From the NCBI GenBank assembly GCA_965219305.1, contig OZ244725.1:1612001-1676000 (forward strand): a stretch of 64,000 bases of DNA, in the 5' to 3' direction. The notes beneath the pieces were generated by a model, which saw only the letters and a program-made list of their open reading frames with translations, was not told the origin of the DNA and ran no database searches. The stretch comes from DATHTS01 sp965219305 (lineage in GTDB: Bacteria > Acidobacteriota > Blastocatellia > Pyrinomonadales > Pyrinomonadaceae). Position numbers and translations under genes: made by a program. Of the stretch, positions 1 through 8,912 are shown piece by piece (position 1 is the stretch's first letter; every line of letters starts with the position of its first letter).

Positions 1-164
1 ATTTGATCGAAGCGGAAGTCCGCAGTGCGATTCAGGAAAGAACTCTGACAAGAGAGATCGGAAGAACGCCGATACGAATTGTTCCGGCGATGGAATATCC
101 GCGTTTGCGCGGAGCCGTCGCGCTGGTAACAGCTCCGGCTTTTGCGGCTCCAAAAGTCGCTTAG
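1..164 (+). CDS. C-terminal end of a ROK-family regulator or sugar kinase (partial)
   Basis: An open frame runs in from the window edge and stops at TAG 162-164. Its last 53 residues include REIGRTPIRIVPA and then an Ala/Val-rich helix, which resembles the end of ROK proteins (NagC/XylR-type repressors and glucokinases), where a conserved I-V-P-A segment precedes a short alanine-rich helix. If so, it could be a sugar-responsive repressor for the pectin/hexuronate genes that follow; that is inference. The N-terminus, where a winged helix would distinguish regulator from kinase, lies outside the window. Confidence 0.5.
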   Translation, partial: LIEAEVRSAIQERTLTREIGRTPIRIVPAMEYPRLRGAVALVTAPAFAAPKVA

Positions 165-197
165 CAGAAACAAAAAAAGTATTCAAAATATTTTGCC

Positions 198-239
198 GAA
201 GTTTGCCGATTTTAAAACGGACAAACTTCTGTTGGGAAG
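198..239 (+). terminator. Hairpin after the ROK-like gene
   Basis: The arms GAAGTTTG (198-205) and CAAACTTC (232-239) are perfect complements, and CCG/CGG pairing extends the stem inward. The hairpin lies between the ROK-like stop and the Oar-like gene. No T-run follows, so it may be a weak terminator or a leader hairpin. Confidence 0.4.
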
Positions 240-343
240 AACTACGCTCTAAATTATGTTGGCGTTTTAGAGAAGAGAAAATTTTTAGCCGATAAAAAGC
301 GGTTTGCAGAGGATTTCATAATAATTTCCGGAGGATAAGTTTA

Positions 344-3300
344 ATGTTTAATGAGTTTAAGTGTTATCAAAAGCAAAGATTTTCTTTAATGATCTTGCTG
401 ACGTTTTTTGTATTAATTGGTATTACCAATATTTCGGCACAGACGAGTTTCGGACGAATTTCCGGTACTGTTTCCGATTCGACCGGCGCGACTCTTGCTA
501 ATGCAACCGTCATCGTTTCCGATACGGCGACGAATTTTTCGCGCACTATAGTTACTGACGAAAGCGGGTTTTATACGGCGACGAATTTGCCCGTCGGAAC
601 ATACAGCGTCTCCGTCGAAGTTCCTAATTTCAAAAAATCCATTAGGACCGAAAATGTGCTTAATGCCGACGGACGTTTGACCGTTGATTTTGCGCTTGAA
701 ACAGGTGAACTTTCTGAAGTTGTCGAAATTAAGGCGGAAAGCGGCGAAACCGTCAATACGACTTCGGGTGAGGTCGCCAAAGTAATTGACAGTCAGCAGG
801 TTGATAATCTCGCGTTAAACGGTCGAAATTATTATCAATTATTGACCGTGATTCCCGGTGCGGTGGCGACGACCGACGATCAGTTAGACACGAATCTTGC
901 CACCAACACGATCAATATCAACGGCAATCGCGGCGTGTCCAACAATCTGACGGTTGACGGCGGCAACAATAATAACGCCGGAAGCAACGCCAGCCAAATT
1001 AACAATGTCGGTGTTGATTTTATTCAAGAAGTTAAAATTCAAACGTCGAATTTCTCCGCCGAATACGGGCGCAATTCCGGCGCACAGGTCAACGTCATAA
1101 CAAAACGCGGCACGAATAAATATCACGGCTCTTTGTTTGAATTTTTACGCAACGATATTTTCGACGCGCGTGACGCTTTTGCGGCGACCAAACCGTTTTT
1201 GCGTTATCACAATTACGGCTACAGTTTCGGCGGTCCGATGCCGTTTTTGCGCTTCGGCGAACGCGACCCGAAAGACTCGGCTTTTACTTCGGGAAAAGAC
1301 AAATTCTATTTCTTTTTCGGTCAGGAATGGAAATCAATTCACCGCTTCGGCGCGTCGAATCGCCAGACGGTTCCGACGACCGCCGAATTAAACGGCGATT
1401 TCTCCAATCGTCTGCGCGGCGCGGACGGTATTGTCGGCACCGCGGACGACGGTTTTTTGCGCGATCCGACACGCTCGGGAAGCTGCGGAATCATCTCCGG
1501 CGCAGTTGTCCGCACGGCTTGTTTTGCGGGAAATATCATTCCGGTTTCGAGAATTACGACAAACGGTATGGCTGTCGCCAACGTTTACCGGGCAATGATC
1601 GGACTCGCATCGGGATATAATAATTCGCCGGTCGGAAACAACATCACGTTCCAGCCGCCGATAGCGAGCGATTTCCGGCAGGAATTTATTCGGCTCGATT
1701 ATATTTTTAATCAGGAACAAAGCATTTACGGTCGTTATATTCACGATAACAACGCCGTTGTCGAACCATACGGAACATTTATCAATTCGCCGCTTCCGAC
1801 AGCGCAGCAGTTTCGTAATCGTCCGGGCAACGGTCTTCAGGTCGGTTACATTTGGAATATTAAGCCGACGCTCATAAACGACGCTAAATTCAACGCTTCG
1901 TGGACGGATCAACGAATTTTGCCAAGCACGGATTTTTGGAAGCGCGACACTTACGGCTACAATTTCCAACAGCTTTTTCCGAACGGCGGACAGTATGAAG
2001 ATTCGATTCCCGATACCTCTTTCAGCGGAACCGGAACGGTCGCCAATTATGCCGGTGTCGCGCGGGCTTTGACCGCGTTAGCGCGTGATTACACGATTAT
2101 GGACACGATGACGTGGGTTTCCGGTAGTCACACGTTCAAGTTCGGCGGTCTGGTGAATAAAAGCGAAATTTATCAAAACGGTCGCTCGACTTACGCCGGA
2201 ACGGTCAATTACAGCACGACGCAGAATCCGAATTCCAGCGGAAACGCTTTTGCCGACGCTCTGCTCGGTAATTTCAGAACATACACCGAAGCGAGCCGCG
2301 ATCCGGTATCGCATTTTAAGTTTGAACAATACGAAGCGTTCGCGCTCGACAGTTGGCGGGTAAATCAAAAACTCAGTCTCGAACTCGGTGTGCGCTGGCA
2401 ATACGGAACGCCTTTTTATGCAGGCGAAAATACGATTGTTAATTTCGATCCGGCGTTTTATGATCCGGCGCGCGCGGTTAGTTTGAATTCGACGGGAACG
2501 GTCGTCATTTTAACGCCCGGCTCGAATCGTTATAACGGCTTAGTTCGTCCGGCGGGCGCGATTCCGGCAGAACTGCAAAGCAATCTGAATCTGGCAAATG
2601 TTCCCGATGTCGCACCGCGCGGACTTTTCGACGCGAAAAATTATTTTATGCCGCGCGTCGGATTTTCTTACGCGCCGTTTAATAATTCAAAAACGGCGAT
2701 TCGCGGCGGTTTCGGAATGTATTACGACCGCATCGAAGGAAATATTATTTTCCCGCTGGAAAACAATCCGCCGTTTGTCGAGTCCGCAAGTTACGAAAAC
2801 GGTAATCTCTCCAATATTCGCGGCGGCGCGGCATCCGCGCTCGCGCCTTTCGCCAATATCACGACGATTGATCCGAATATGAAAACGTCTTACACGATGA
2901 ATTTCAGTCTCGGAGTTCAGCACGAACTGCCCGGCGGATTATTTGTCGAAGCGACGGGAGTCGGAAATCTCGGTCGCAATCTGACCAGACAAATAGATTT
3001 AAATTCGATTCCGCTCAGCGTGCAATTCGCCAATTCGGGAGTTTCGACGGCTTTGCTTCGTCCGTATAAAGGCTACACCGGAATTTTGCAAAGAGTCAGT
3101 GACGCGACTTCGTATTATTACGCGATGCAGTTATACGGAGCGAAACGCAAAGGCGATCTGCTAGCGACTGTCAGTTATACGTGGTCAAAAGTTTTAACCG
3201 ATGCCAATGTTTTGACCGAACAAGCCGAAGACGGTTTAATTAACCGTGAATTCAATTTCGGACCGGCGACGTTTGACCGCCGACACGTTTTTGTGGCGAC

Positions 3301-3805
3301 TTACACATATTCCCTTCCGTTTTTCAAGAAGTCGAACGGTTTTGTCAAAGCACTGCTTTACGGTTACGAAATAAGCGGAATTACGCGCTTTCAATCCGGC
3401 AGACCGTTTACCGTTACAGGTTCGGCGACGGTCGGCGGAACGCGCCGCGCCGATGTCATCAGCGACGATCTTTACATCAGAGAAGGTCGGCAATGGATCA
3501 ATCCGGCGGCATTTGCGGGAGTTACGACCGCGCGTCTCGGAAACAGCGGTGTCGGCATCATCAGAGGACCGGATTTTTTCATCAACGATCTTTCGATCCG
3601 TAAAAGATTCAAGTTCGGCGAAAAAAAAGATTTGCGTTTGCAGGCTGATGTTTTCAATGCTTTTAACCGCAACAATTTCAACAGCATAAACACGACTTGT
3701 TCGAGCAGCACACCGACCGGCGGATGCACGAACTCGGGTTTCGGATCGCTGACGGCTTCGGGTCCGGGCAGAAGCGTTCAGTTGGGAATTAAATTCGGCT
3801 TTTGA
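344..3805 (+). CDS. Oar-like TonB-dependent outer-membrane receptor with N-terminal carboxypeptidase-regulatory domain
   Basis: This 1153-aa protein has a signal peptide ending near ISAQ (about residue 32). A carboxypeptidase-regulatory/Cna_B-like beta-sandwich follows (about 36-125, starting GRISGTVSD). Next comes a TonB plug (about 130-240, with the LALNGRNYYQLL region) and a large beta-barrel ending SVQLGIKFGF, with the C-terminal aromatic expected for outer-membrane insertion. Oar/SusC-like receptors of this build are abundant in Acidobacteriota and are thought to import oligosaccharides. A strong GGAGG at 330-334 supports the ATG at 344. The neighbours (lyase-like protein, KdgF, KduI, GH105) suggest pectic or uronate oligomers as substrate; that is inference, and no SusD partner is present. 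Confidence 0.88.
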   Translation: MFNEFKCYQKQRFSLMILLTFFVLIGITNISAQTSFGRISGTVSDSTGATLANATVIVSDTATNFSRTIVTDESGFYTATNLPVGTYSVSVEVPNFKKSIRTENVLNADGRLTVDFALETGELSEVVEIKAESGETVNTTSGEVAKVIDSQQVDNLALNGRNYYQLLTVIPGAVATTDDQLDTNLATNTININGNRGVSNNLTVDGGNNNNAGSNASQINNVGVDFIQEVKIQTSNFSAEYGRNSGAQVNVITKRGTNKYHGSLFEFLRNDIFDARDAFAATKPFLRYHNYGYSFGGPMPFLRFGERDPKDSAFTSGKDKFYFFFGQEWKSIHRFGASNRQTVPTTAELNGDFSNRLRGADGIVGTADDGFLRDPTRSGSCGIISGAVVRTACFAGNIIPVSRITTNGMAVANVYRAMIGLASGYNNSPVGNNITFQPPIASDFRQEFIRLDYIFNQEQSIYGRYIHDNNAVVEPYGTFINSPLPTAQQFRNRPGNGLQVGYIWNIKPTLINDAKFNASWTDQRILPSTDFWKRDTYGYNFQQLFPNGGQYEDSIPDTSFSGTGTVANYAGVARALTALARDYTIMDTMTWVSGSHTFKFGGLVNKSEIYQNGRSTYAGTVNYSTTQNPNSSGNAFADALLGNFRTYTEASRDPVSHFKFEQYEAFALDSWRVNQKLSLELGVRWQYGTPFYAGENTIVNFDPAFYDPARAVSLNSTGTVVILTPGSNRYNGLVRPAGAIPAELQSNLNLANVPDVAPRGLFDAKNYFMPRVGFSYAPFNNSKTAIRGGFGMYYDRIEGNIIFPLENNPPFVESASYENGNLSNIRGGAASALAPFANITTIDPNMKTSYTMNFSLGVQHELPGGLFVEATGVGNLGRNLTRQIDLNSIPLSVQFANSGVSTALLRPYKGYTGILQRVSDATSYYYAMQLYGAKRKGDLLATVSYTWSKVLTDANVLTEQAEDGLINREFNFGPATFDRRHVFVATYTYSLPFFKKSNGFVKALLYGYEISGITRFQSGRPFTVTGSATVGGTRRADVISDDLYIREGRQWINPAAFAGVTTARLGNSGVGIIRGPDFFINDLSIRKRFKFGEKKDLRLQADVFNAFNRNNFNSINTTCSSSTPTGGCTNSGFGSLTASGPGRSVQLGIKFGF

Positions 3806-3825
3806 CCTCCGAAGAAAGCCGGACA

Positions 3826-3883
3826 TATATAAAACGGGGTTTACGTTTGTAACAAATCGGTTCGCTAAACTCCGTTTTATATA
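3826..3883. terminator. Long inverted repeat, probable terminator of the receptor gene
   Basis: Two 18-nt arms (3826-3843 and 3866-3883) are complementary except for one G/T pair and enclose a 22-nt loop. The arms begin and end with A/T-rich sequence, so the hairpin can act in either direction. It sits 21 nt after the receptor stop. Confidence 0.55.
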
Positions 3884-3903
3884 GAAATTAAACGTGAATT
3901 AAT

Positions 3904-5790
3904 ATGTCAAAACAGAAAATTATTTTTCAAAAGATAATTCTTGCTTTAGTTTGCTGCGTTGTTTTACAAACTGTAATTTCGGCGCAGTCAAATCAAGTTC
4001 AAAAGACAGTTTCAACAAAAGAATTAAATTCCGAAATCAGAGAATTTACGGCGCGTGAAATCGCGGCGCATTTTGCCGATATAAAAACTCTGAATCCGCC
4101 GCCCGACAGAGTTGAAGGCGCGTTGACCGTCGGCGAATTTTCGTGGGGCAGTTTTGCCCGCGCGCTCGCCGCACAAGCCGACATCGGCGGAAATCAAAAA
4201 ATTGCCGGAAAAGACTCGGCGCGGGCGATTGCGGAAATGGGCTTGATCGAAGCGCGAAACGGCGGCAAGGCGTTTTCACAGCTTTATTCGACGCTCGCGC
4301 TCAGGCATTACGGAACGGATTTATCAAAAAATGCCGTCTGGCAAAGTCTTTCGGAAAGCGAGAAAAAAGAATGGCACGAACTTCTCGATCCTTCGAGATT
4401 TTACGACGCGAAAAAACGTCAGGTCATTAATCTTCCCGAAAATTATCTCGGAGTTGCGGCGCGTGTCGCGGCGATGAGTTGGCAGATGGGCGTTTTGAAA
4501 GACCGCGCGTTTTTGGATTCGGTCGTCGAACGTGCCGCCGAGCAGTTTTTGAGCGGAAAATTATATTCGGACGATAATCCGCCGACCGGACGTTATGATC
4601 GTTATTCAAACGAATACGCGCGTTTCTGTTGGGACGCGGCGGAAATTGCCGGACGCAAAGATATTCTGGAAAAACTGAAACCGACTCTCAAAGAACAGAT
4701 GAAACTTTGGTGGGATTTGGTTTCGCCCGCCGGTTACGGCTATAACTGGGGCAGAAGTCAGGGACTTGTCAGTTATCTCGATACGCTGGAAATCGCCGCT
4801 TTTCTCGCACAGCACGCGGAATTTCGTCCGGCGAGTTTGGAAAATATCGCCGCGATTTACAATCAGGCGTGGCGTTGGGTTCGCGCCGATTACAGCGATG
4901 AAAAGCATCTTTTCACGGTTTTTAAATTCGGGCGCGGAAATTATTCATATATAAATCCGCAGCGCGAATGGCAGCAGGCGGGAACGAGTTTCGGGAAAAT
5001 AATTCTGGCGAACGACAATTTTATGCGCGTTTTGGAAAAAGAAAATTTGAAGGAATTTCCCGCCGCGCCGAAATTAAAAGATGTCGCACGCTTTGAAGTT
5101 TTCGAGAAAAAAACGGACAGACAGTTCGGCGTGTGGCTCGTCCGAAACGGGAAATTTCAGTTCGCTCTGCCGGTAACGACCGGAACAAAACCGGCGATTG
5201 CCGATTATCTGCCCGCGCCGTTCGGATTTGCGGGATTTGCCGCGCCGGTCGAAGAAGTTTATCCTTCGCTCGTGCCGTTTTTGGAGTTGGCGGACGGCAA
5301 AACTTACGCGACGAGCGAAGGCGCGAACGATATTTTTCCTTCGGCGGACGGCAAATCCGTAAAAATTGTCTGGAAAAAATGGGCGCAAATCGGCGCGAAA
5401 TCCGGTGAAGTTTTTGGAAACGGTTTGACGAGCGAAGTCGAATTCAAAATCGAAAACAATAAATTGACCAGACGCGAAACTTTAACGGCGGACAAAGATT
5501 TAACTGTAAAAAAATGGCGCGTCGCTGTTCCGACAACTGCCGATAAAACCTGGTCGGAAACGACAAACAATCAGAGAACCGATTATTTTTCAGGACGCGA
5601 AGGAAAACTCGCCGTAACTGCGAAAAGCGATTGGAAAATGACGCAGAGTATTTTTGCGACCGGCGATTCGCGTTTGGGAAAAGGCGTTCTCGGCGCGATT
5701 CCGCTGCATTTGATTTTTGAAGCGGAAAATTTACAGTTTAAAAAAGGACAAAAAAAGATTTGGGAAATGACGCTCGAATTAATAAACTAA
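3904..5790 (+). CDS. Secreted alpha/alpha-barrel protein, putative polysaccharide lyase or hydrolase
   Basis: The 628-aa protein has a signal peptide (hydrophobic core ILALVCCVVLQ, cleavage near ISAQ). The first about 370 residues are helical and rich in Trp, Tyr and Asn, with motifs such as NLPENYLGVAARVAAMSWQ and YGYNWGRSQG. This resembles the (alpha/alpha)n toroid of alginate/heparinase-type lyases and GH88/GH105 enzymes. The last about 230 residues are beta-strand rich, like the C-terminal sandwich of heparinase II/III-like lyases. I do not recognise a named family and cannot assign catalytic residues. Its place between an Oar receptor and KdgF suggests action on a uronic-acid polymer, which is inference. 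Confidence 0.6.
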   Translation: MSKQKIIFQKIILALVCCVVLQTVISAQSNQVQKTVSTKELNSEIREFTAREIAAHFADIKTLNPPPDRVEGALTVGEFSWGSFARALAAQADIGGNQKIAGKDSARAIAEMGLIEARNGGKAFSQLYSTLALRHYGTDLSKNAVWQSLSESEKKEWHELLDPSRFYDAKKRQVINLPENYLGVAARVAAMSWQMGVLKDRAFLDSVVERAAEQFLSGKLYSDDNPPTGRYDRYSNEYARFCWDAAEIAGRKDILEKLKPTLKEQMKLWWDLVSPAGYGYNWGRSQGLVSYLDTLEIAAFLAQHAEFRPASLENIAAIYNQAWRWVRADYSDEKHLFTVFKFGRGNYSYINPQREWQQAGTSFGKIILANDNFMRVLEKENLKEFPAAPKLKDVARFEVFEKKTDRQFGVWLVRNGKFQFALPVTTGTKPAIADYLPAPFGFAGFAAPVEEVYPSLVPFLELADGKTYATSEGANDIFPSADGKSVKIVWKKWAQIGAKSGEVFGNGLTSEVEFKIENNKLTRRETLTADKDLTVKKWRVAVPTTADKTWSETTNNQRTDYFSGREGKLAVTAKSDWKMTQSIFATGDSRLGKGVLGAIPLHLIFEAENLQFKKGQKKIWEMTLELIN

Positions 5791-5839
5791 AATTCAAAAC
5801 AGAGAAATTTATAAATAATTTTAGAGCAGAAAATAATAT

Positions 5840-6196
5840 ATGATTGCTGAAACAACCGGATTAAAAGCTTTAATTACCGATTGGAATAAAGTTCCCGTCG
5901 AAAATCCCGCCGAGGGAATCGAACGCCAAATGGTCGTCGGACAAAATATGATGATTTGCCGTTTCCGTTTCGCTCCTTTTCTCGTTACGCCGGAACACAC
6001 TCATCACCACGAACAGATGACGCTTGTCGTTCAGGGCAGAGTGAAATTTTTTATCGAAGGCAAAGAACACATCGTTTCGGCGGGCGACGTTCTGCATTTT
6101 CCGCCGCACAATCGCCACGGCGCAACGATGCTCGATGAAGAAGTAATTTTAATTGATATTTTTTCGCCGATTCGTGAAGAATTTCTGTCAAAATAA
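5840..6196 (+). CDS. kdgF: KdgF-like cupin, unsaturated-uronate linearising protein
   Basis: This 118-aa single-domain cupin carries the metal site H53-x-H55 with Gln59 in motif 1 and a His near residue 93 (HNRHGA) in motif 2. It ends with DIFSPIREEFL, a close match to the KdgF ending. KdgF converts 4,5-unsaturated galacturonate or mannuronate monomers to linear ketouronates, the substrates of KduI, which lies about 1.7 kb downstream. It begins 49 nt after the lyase-like gene, on the same strand. Assignment rests on motif plus context; generic cupins can look similar. Confidence 0.75.
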   Translation: MIAETTGLKALITDWNKVPVENPAEGIERQMVVGQNMMICRFRFAPFLVTPEHTHHHEQMTLVVQGRVKFFIEGKEHIVSAGDVLHFPPHNRHGATMLDEEVILIDIFSPIREEFLSK

Positions 6197-6201
6197 AATT
6201 T

Positions 6202-6507
6202 ATGTTTCGTAAGTTTTTCAGTAAAATTTTTGTTATTTCGATTGTGGTGTCGGTCAGCGTAATTTCAATTTTCGCCCAGAAAAATCCGCGCGTTTTTTTG
6301 CTGAATCCGCAGATTTTACAAGCTCAAAAAGCGAAATTTGCTTTGAATAAATCCGACGACTCATTAAAAACGGCTTTAGCGAAACTCGAAGCGGATGCGG
6401 AAAAAAAATCTTAAAACGGAGGATATGCGGATGAAAAATTCAGGAAAATGATGTCCGCCGTTCTGAAAACGAAAGCGGGCGACAGAGGTTTGCTTCTGGA
6501 AAAATAA
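6202..6507 (+). pseudogene. Remnant of a secreted alginate-lyase-like gene
   Basis: An ATG 5 nt after kdgF starts a 70-codon frame with a signal peptide (ending near IFAQ) followed by PRVFLLNPQILQAQKAKF and an ALAKLEADAEK segment. This is how mature alginate-lyase-like (PF05426-type) proteins begin; full-length members have several hundred residues. The frame stops at TAA 6412-6414. The same frame then stays open for 30 codons (GGYADEKFRKMM... to GLLLEK) to TAA 6505-6507, as if a C-terminal piece had been joined after an internal deletion. The parent enzyme was probably another secreted lyase of this locus. Confidence 0.6.
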
Positions 6508-6523
6508 GATTTTCGGCTGAAAA

Positions 6524-7822
6524 TCAATCTTCGAGCGGCGCAACGAGATACAAATCGCGTCCGGCGCGTTCGACAATTAAAGTGTCGGAATCGTTTTGAT
6601 AATCGGCGAGGTTGAATTTTTGATAATCCATAAAATTCAGATTAACGCGGCGGCAGATTTCTTCGCTGATTTTTGAAGCAAGCGTGATTTTAAAACGAGT
6701 TCGGATTTCGCCGTTTTCATCCGTACGACCGGCGTAGGCGACGTGAGCGAGATGCGCGGCGACACATAAATTTTCCTGAAGTTCGCCTGATTGGGCGACG
6801 AGTTCTTTGACTTTTTCAATCGGCGCGTAACCGCCGAATTTTTCTATGAATTCGCCGTGCGTTTCGGAAATGCAGTGCAGATGCGGCGCGTAAATTATCA
6901 GTTCGCCGCCCGTTTCGATGACCGCGCCGAGCCGGTAACTCGCTTTTCCGCCCGTCCAGAGTTCGTCGTAATGTTCGTCGAGAAGCGCGACGACACGTTT
7001 GAATTTCCTGTTCGTATATTTAACGTGAACTTTCCGGGAAATTTCGGCGGCTTTTCTCAGCGCGAGGCGAAAATCCCCGGCGAAAAGCGCGTGAGTTTGA
7101 AGACGGTCTTCGTCGGTTCTCGATATTACGCAAGTGATCGAAATAATTTCGGCGGAAATAAAATCGGCGGCGGCTTCGATCAAATGGCGCGTCGGCGTTT
7201 CGACTCTGCCGATAATATTTTCGATTGTCGCAAGAGCCGCGAGCCAGTGCGTCGCGTGGGTTAATTCCGCGCCGGAAACGCCCGGAAAAAAATATTTCGC
7301 GCCGCCGGCAAAACCTGCGACTTCGTGCGGAACGACTCCGCCGAACAGTAAAAGGAGATCGTAATTGCCGGACGCGAGAAGTTTGTTAATTGTAAGTTTG
7401 ATCGGTTCTTTGAAAAGATTTCCGGTAACGTCGCGGACTTTTTCGGATGAAAGTTCGCCAATGACGCACAATTTTTCGGGATCGCTCCAGTCGTGATCGA
7501 AAACGTTTTCCAGATTCGGAATGTCCGAAAAACTTTGTGCACCGATTTTGGAGAGTTTTTCTTCGATTGTCATCGGCGAATGTGTGCCTTGAGCGACGAG
7601 TGCGTCGAGTTTTGAGATGTTTTTTCGAGCCAGAAGTTCGGCGGCAATCGGAAAAAGTTCGGGCGTGTTATCATCGCGCGTTTTATCGGAAATTATTGCC
7701 AGAACACGCGCCCCGTCTGAAATACCGGAAAAGGCTTCGCCGAGAATTTTTCGGAAATCTTTATTGGTTAAATCGGCTTCGGGCGCGCCCGTTCCGATTA
7801 CGAAATTTTTAGAAACTTTCAT
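6524..7822 (-). CDS. LarA-like (DUF2088) nickel-pincer racemase/epimerase family protein
   Basis: The 432-aa protein matches the lactate racemase LarA fold. It has the N-terminal SDKTRDDNTP segment (46-54), G79-T-H81-S-P, the motif P165-H-EVAGFAGGAK176 and ATHW with His192. In LarA these His and Lys residues hold the covalent nickel-pincer nucleotide and act as acid/base. Family members racemise or epimerise various 2-hydroxy acids. In a hexuronate locus a sugar-acid epimerase role is plausible, but that is inference. It is encoded opposite to its neighbours, and its 3' end meets the lyase remnant. The cofactor-making LarB/C/E proteins are not in the window. Confidence 0.8.
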   Translation of the reverse strand: MKVSKNFVIGTGAPEADLTNKDFRKILGEAFSGISDGARVLAIISDKTRDDNTPELFPIAAELLARKNISKLDALVAQGTHSPMTIEEKLSKIGAQSFSDIPNLENVFDHDWSDPEKLCVIGELSSEKVRDVTGNLFKEPIKLTINKLLASGNYDLLLLFGGVVPHEVAGFAGGAKYFFPGVSGAELTHATHWLAALATIENIIGRVETPTRHLIEAAADFISAEIISITCVISRTDEDRLQTHALFAGDFRLALRKAAEISRKVHVKYTNRKFKRVVALLDEHYDELWTGGKASYRLGAVIETGGELIIYAPHLHCISETHGEFIEKFGGYAPIEKVKELVAQSGELQENLCVAAHLAHVAYAGRTDENGEIRTRFKITLASKISEEICRRVNLNFMDYQKFNLADYQNDSDTLIVERAGRDLYLVAPLED

Positions 7823-7918
7823 CGCTTTTCATTTAATTTTAGCGGGAAAGAAATGTCAATTATAAAATAAATTAAACGGCGCGAATTACCGCCGAAAAAC
7901 TTTAGAGAAATTATTTAT

Positions 7919-8767
7919 ATGTATCAAAAAACTTTTTACGCAACGCATCCAGAATCAATTTACGGCGCGACAAACGACGATTTGCGCGAACTTTATCAAG
8001 TCGAAGATTTATTTGCCGACGGAGAAATTCGGCTTAATTATTCGCATTTCGACCGCATCGTAATCGGCGGCGCAGTTCCGACGGACGGGAAAATTTCTCT
8101 GCCCACGCACAGCGAACCGGAATCTTTGAAAGGTAAACCGTTTCTCGAATTGCGCGAACTCGGCGCGGTCAACATCGGCGAAGGACGCGGAACGATCACG
8201 GTTGACGGCGAAAGCTACGAACTCGGAAAAAAAGATTGTCTTTACATTCCGAAAGAATCAGTTGAAGTTTCGTTTGAATCGAGCGACGCGGGAAATCCGG
8301 CGAGATTTTATCTCGTTTCGACGACCGCGCATAAAAGATTTGAAACGAAATTAATCACCGCCGACGAAGCGAATAAGCTGAATCTCGGTTCGGTCGAAAA
8401 CTCAAACGTCAGAACGGTTTACCAATTTATCATTCCGGGAATTTGCGATTCGTCGCAGTTGGTTTTAGGACTTACCGCGCTCGAAACGGGAAGCGTCTGG
8501 AACACTTGTCCGCCGCATATTCACGAGCGGCGTTCGGAAGTTTACTGCTATTTCGATCTGGACGAAAAGGCGCGGATTTTTCATTTTATGGGACAAGCGG
8601 ACACGACGCGGACAATCGTTTTGGAAAACGAACAAGTAATTTTATCACCGCCGTGGTCAATTCATATGGGCGCGGGAACGTCGAATTACAGTTTCGTCTG
8701 GGCGATGGGCGGCGAAAATCTCGATTATACTGATATGAATGTTTTGGACATTTGCCAGTTGAAATAA
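7919..8767 (+). CDS. kduI: 5-dehydro-4-deoxy-D-glucuronate isomerase
   Basis: The 282-aa protein is a full-length KduI. It has the typical start (YATHPESIYGATNDDLRELY) and the zinc-binding cupin motif CPPHIHERRSEVYCYFDL, with a later His in PWSIHMGAG. It isomerises 5-keto-4-deoxyuronate (DKI) to 2,5-diketo-3-deoxygluconate, the next step after KdgF in pectin/uronate breakdown. The partner dehydrogenase KduD and the KDG kinase/aldolase are not in the window. It is followed by a dispersed palindrome and then the GH3 gene. Confidence 0.95.
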   Translation: MYQKTFYATHPESIYGATNDDLRELYQVEDLFADGEIRLNYSHFDRIVIGGAVPTDGKISLPTHSEPESLKGKPFLELRELGAVNIGEGRGTITVDGESYELGKKDCLYIPKESVEVSFESSDAGNPARFYLVSTTAHKRFETKLITADEANKLNLGSVENSNVRTVYQFIIPGICDSSQLVLGLTALETGSVWNTCPPHIHERRSEVYCYFDLDEKARIFHFMGQADTTRTIVLENEQVILSPPWSIHMGAGTSNYSFVWAMGGENLDYTDMNVLDICQLK

Positions 8768-8782
8768 ATTTTTGGAAGAATT

Positions 8783-8895
8783 TTTTGCCCGCGAATAAAC
8801 GCGAATCTGCGCGAAATTAAAACCAAAAGATTTTTTAACTTTTACTTTCTTGATTTTTTTTATTCGCGTCTTTTCGCGTAATTAGCGGGCAAATC
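8783..8895. repeat. Dispersed intergenic palindrome, copy 1 (GCCCGCGAA type)
   Basis: The left arm begins GCCCGCGAATAAACGCGAAT and the right arm ends CGCGTAATTAGCGGGC (8875-8890). The left arm iterates a CGCGAA core about every 10 nt (three times), and the right arm is its imperfect reverse complement. It belongs to the family with tripartite arms described in the findings. Confidence 0.7.
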
Positions 8896-8912
8896 TTCTT
8901 AAACTAAACAAA

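Noticed and set aside
884..2401. Several long minus-strand frames inside the Oar-like gene
   Set aside because: They are shadows of a GC-biased coding strand, with basic, low-complexity translations.
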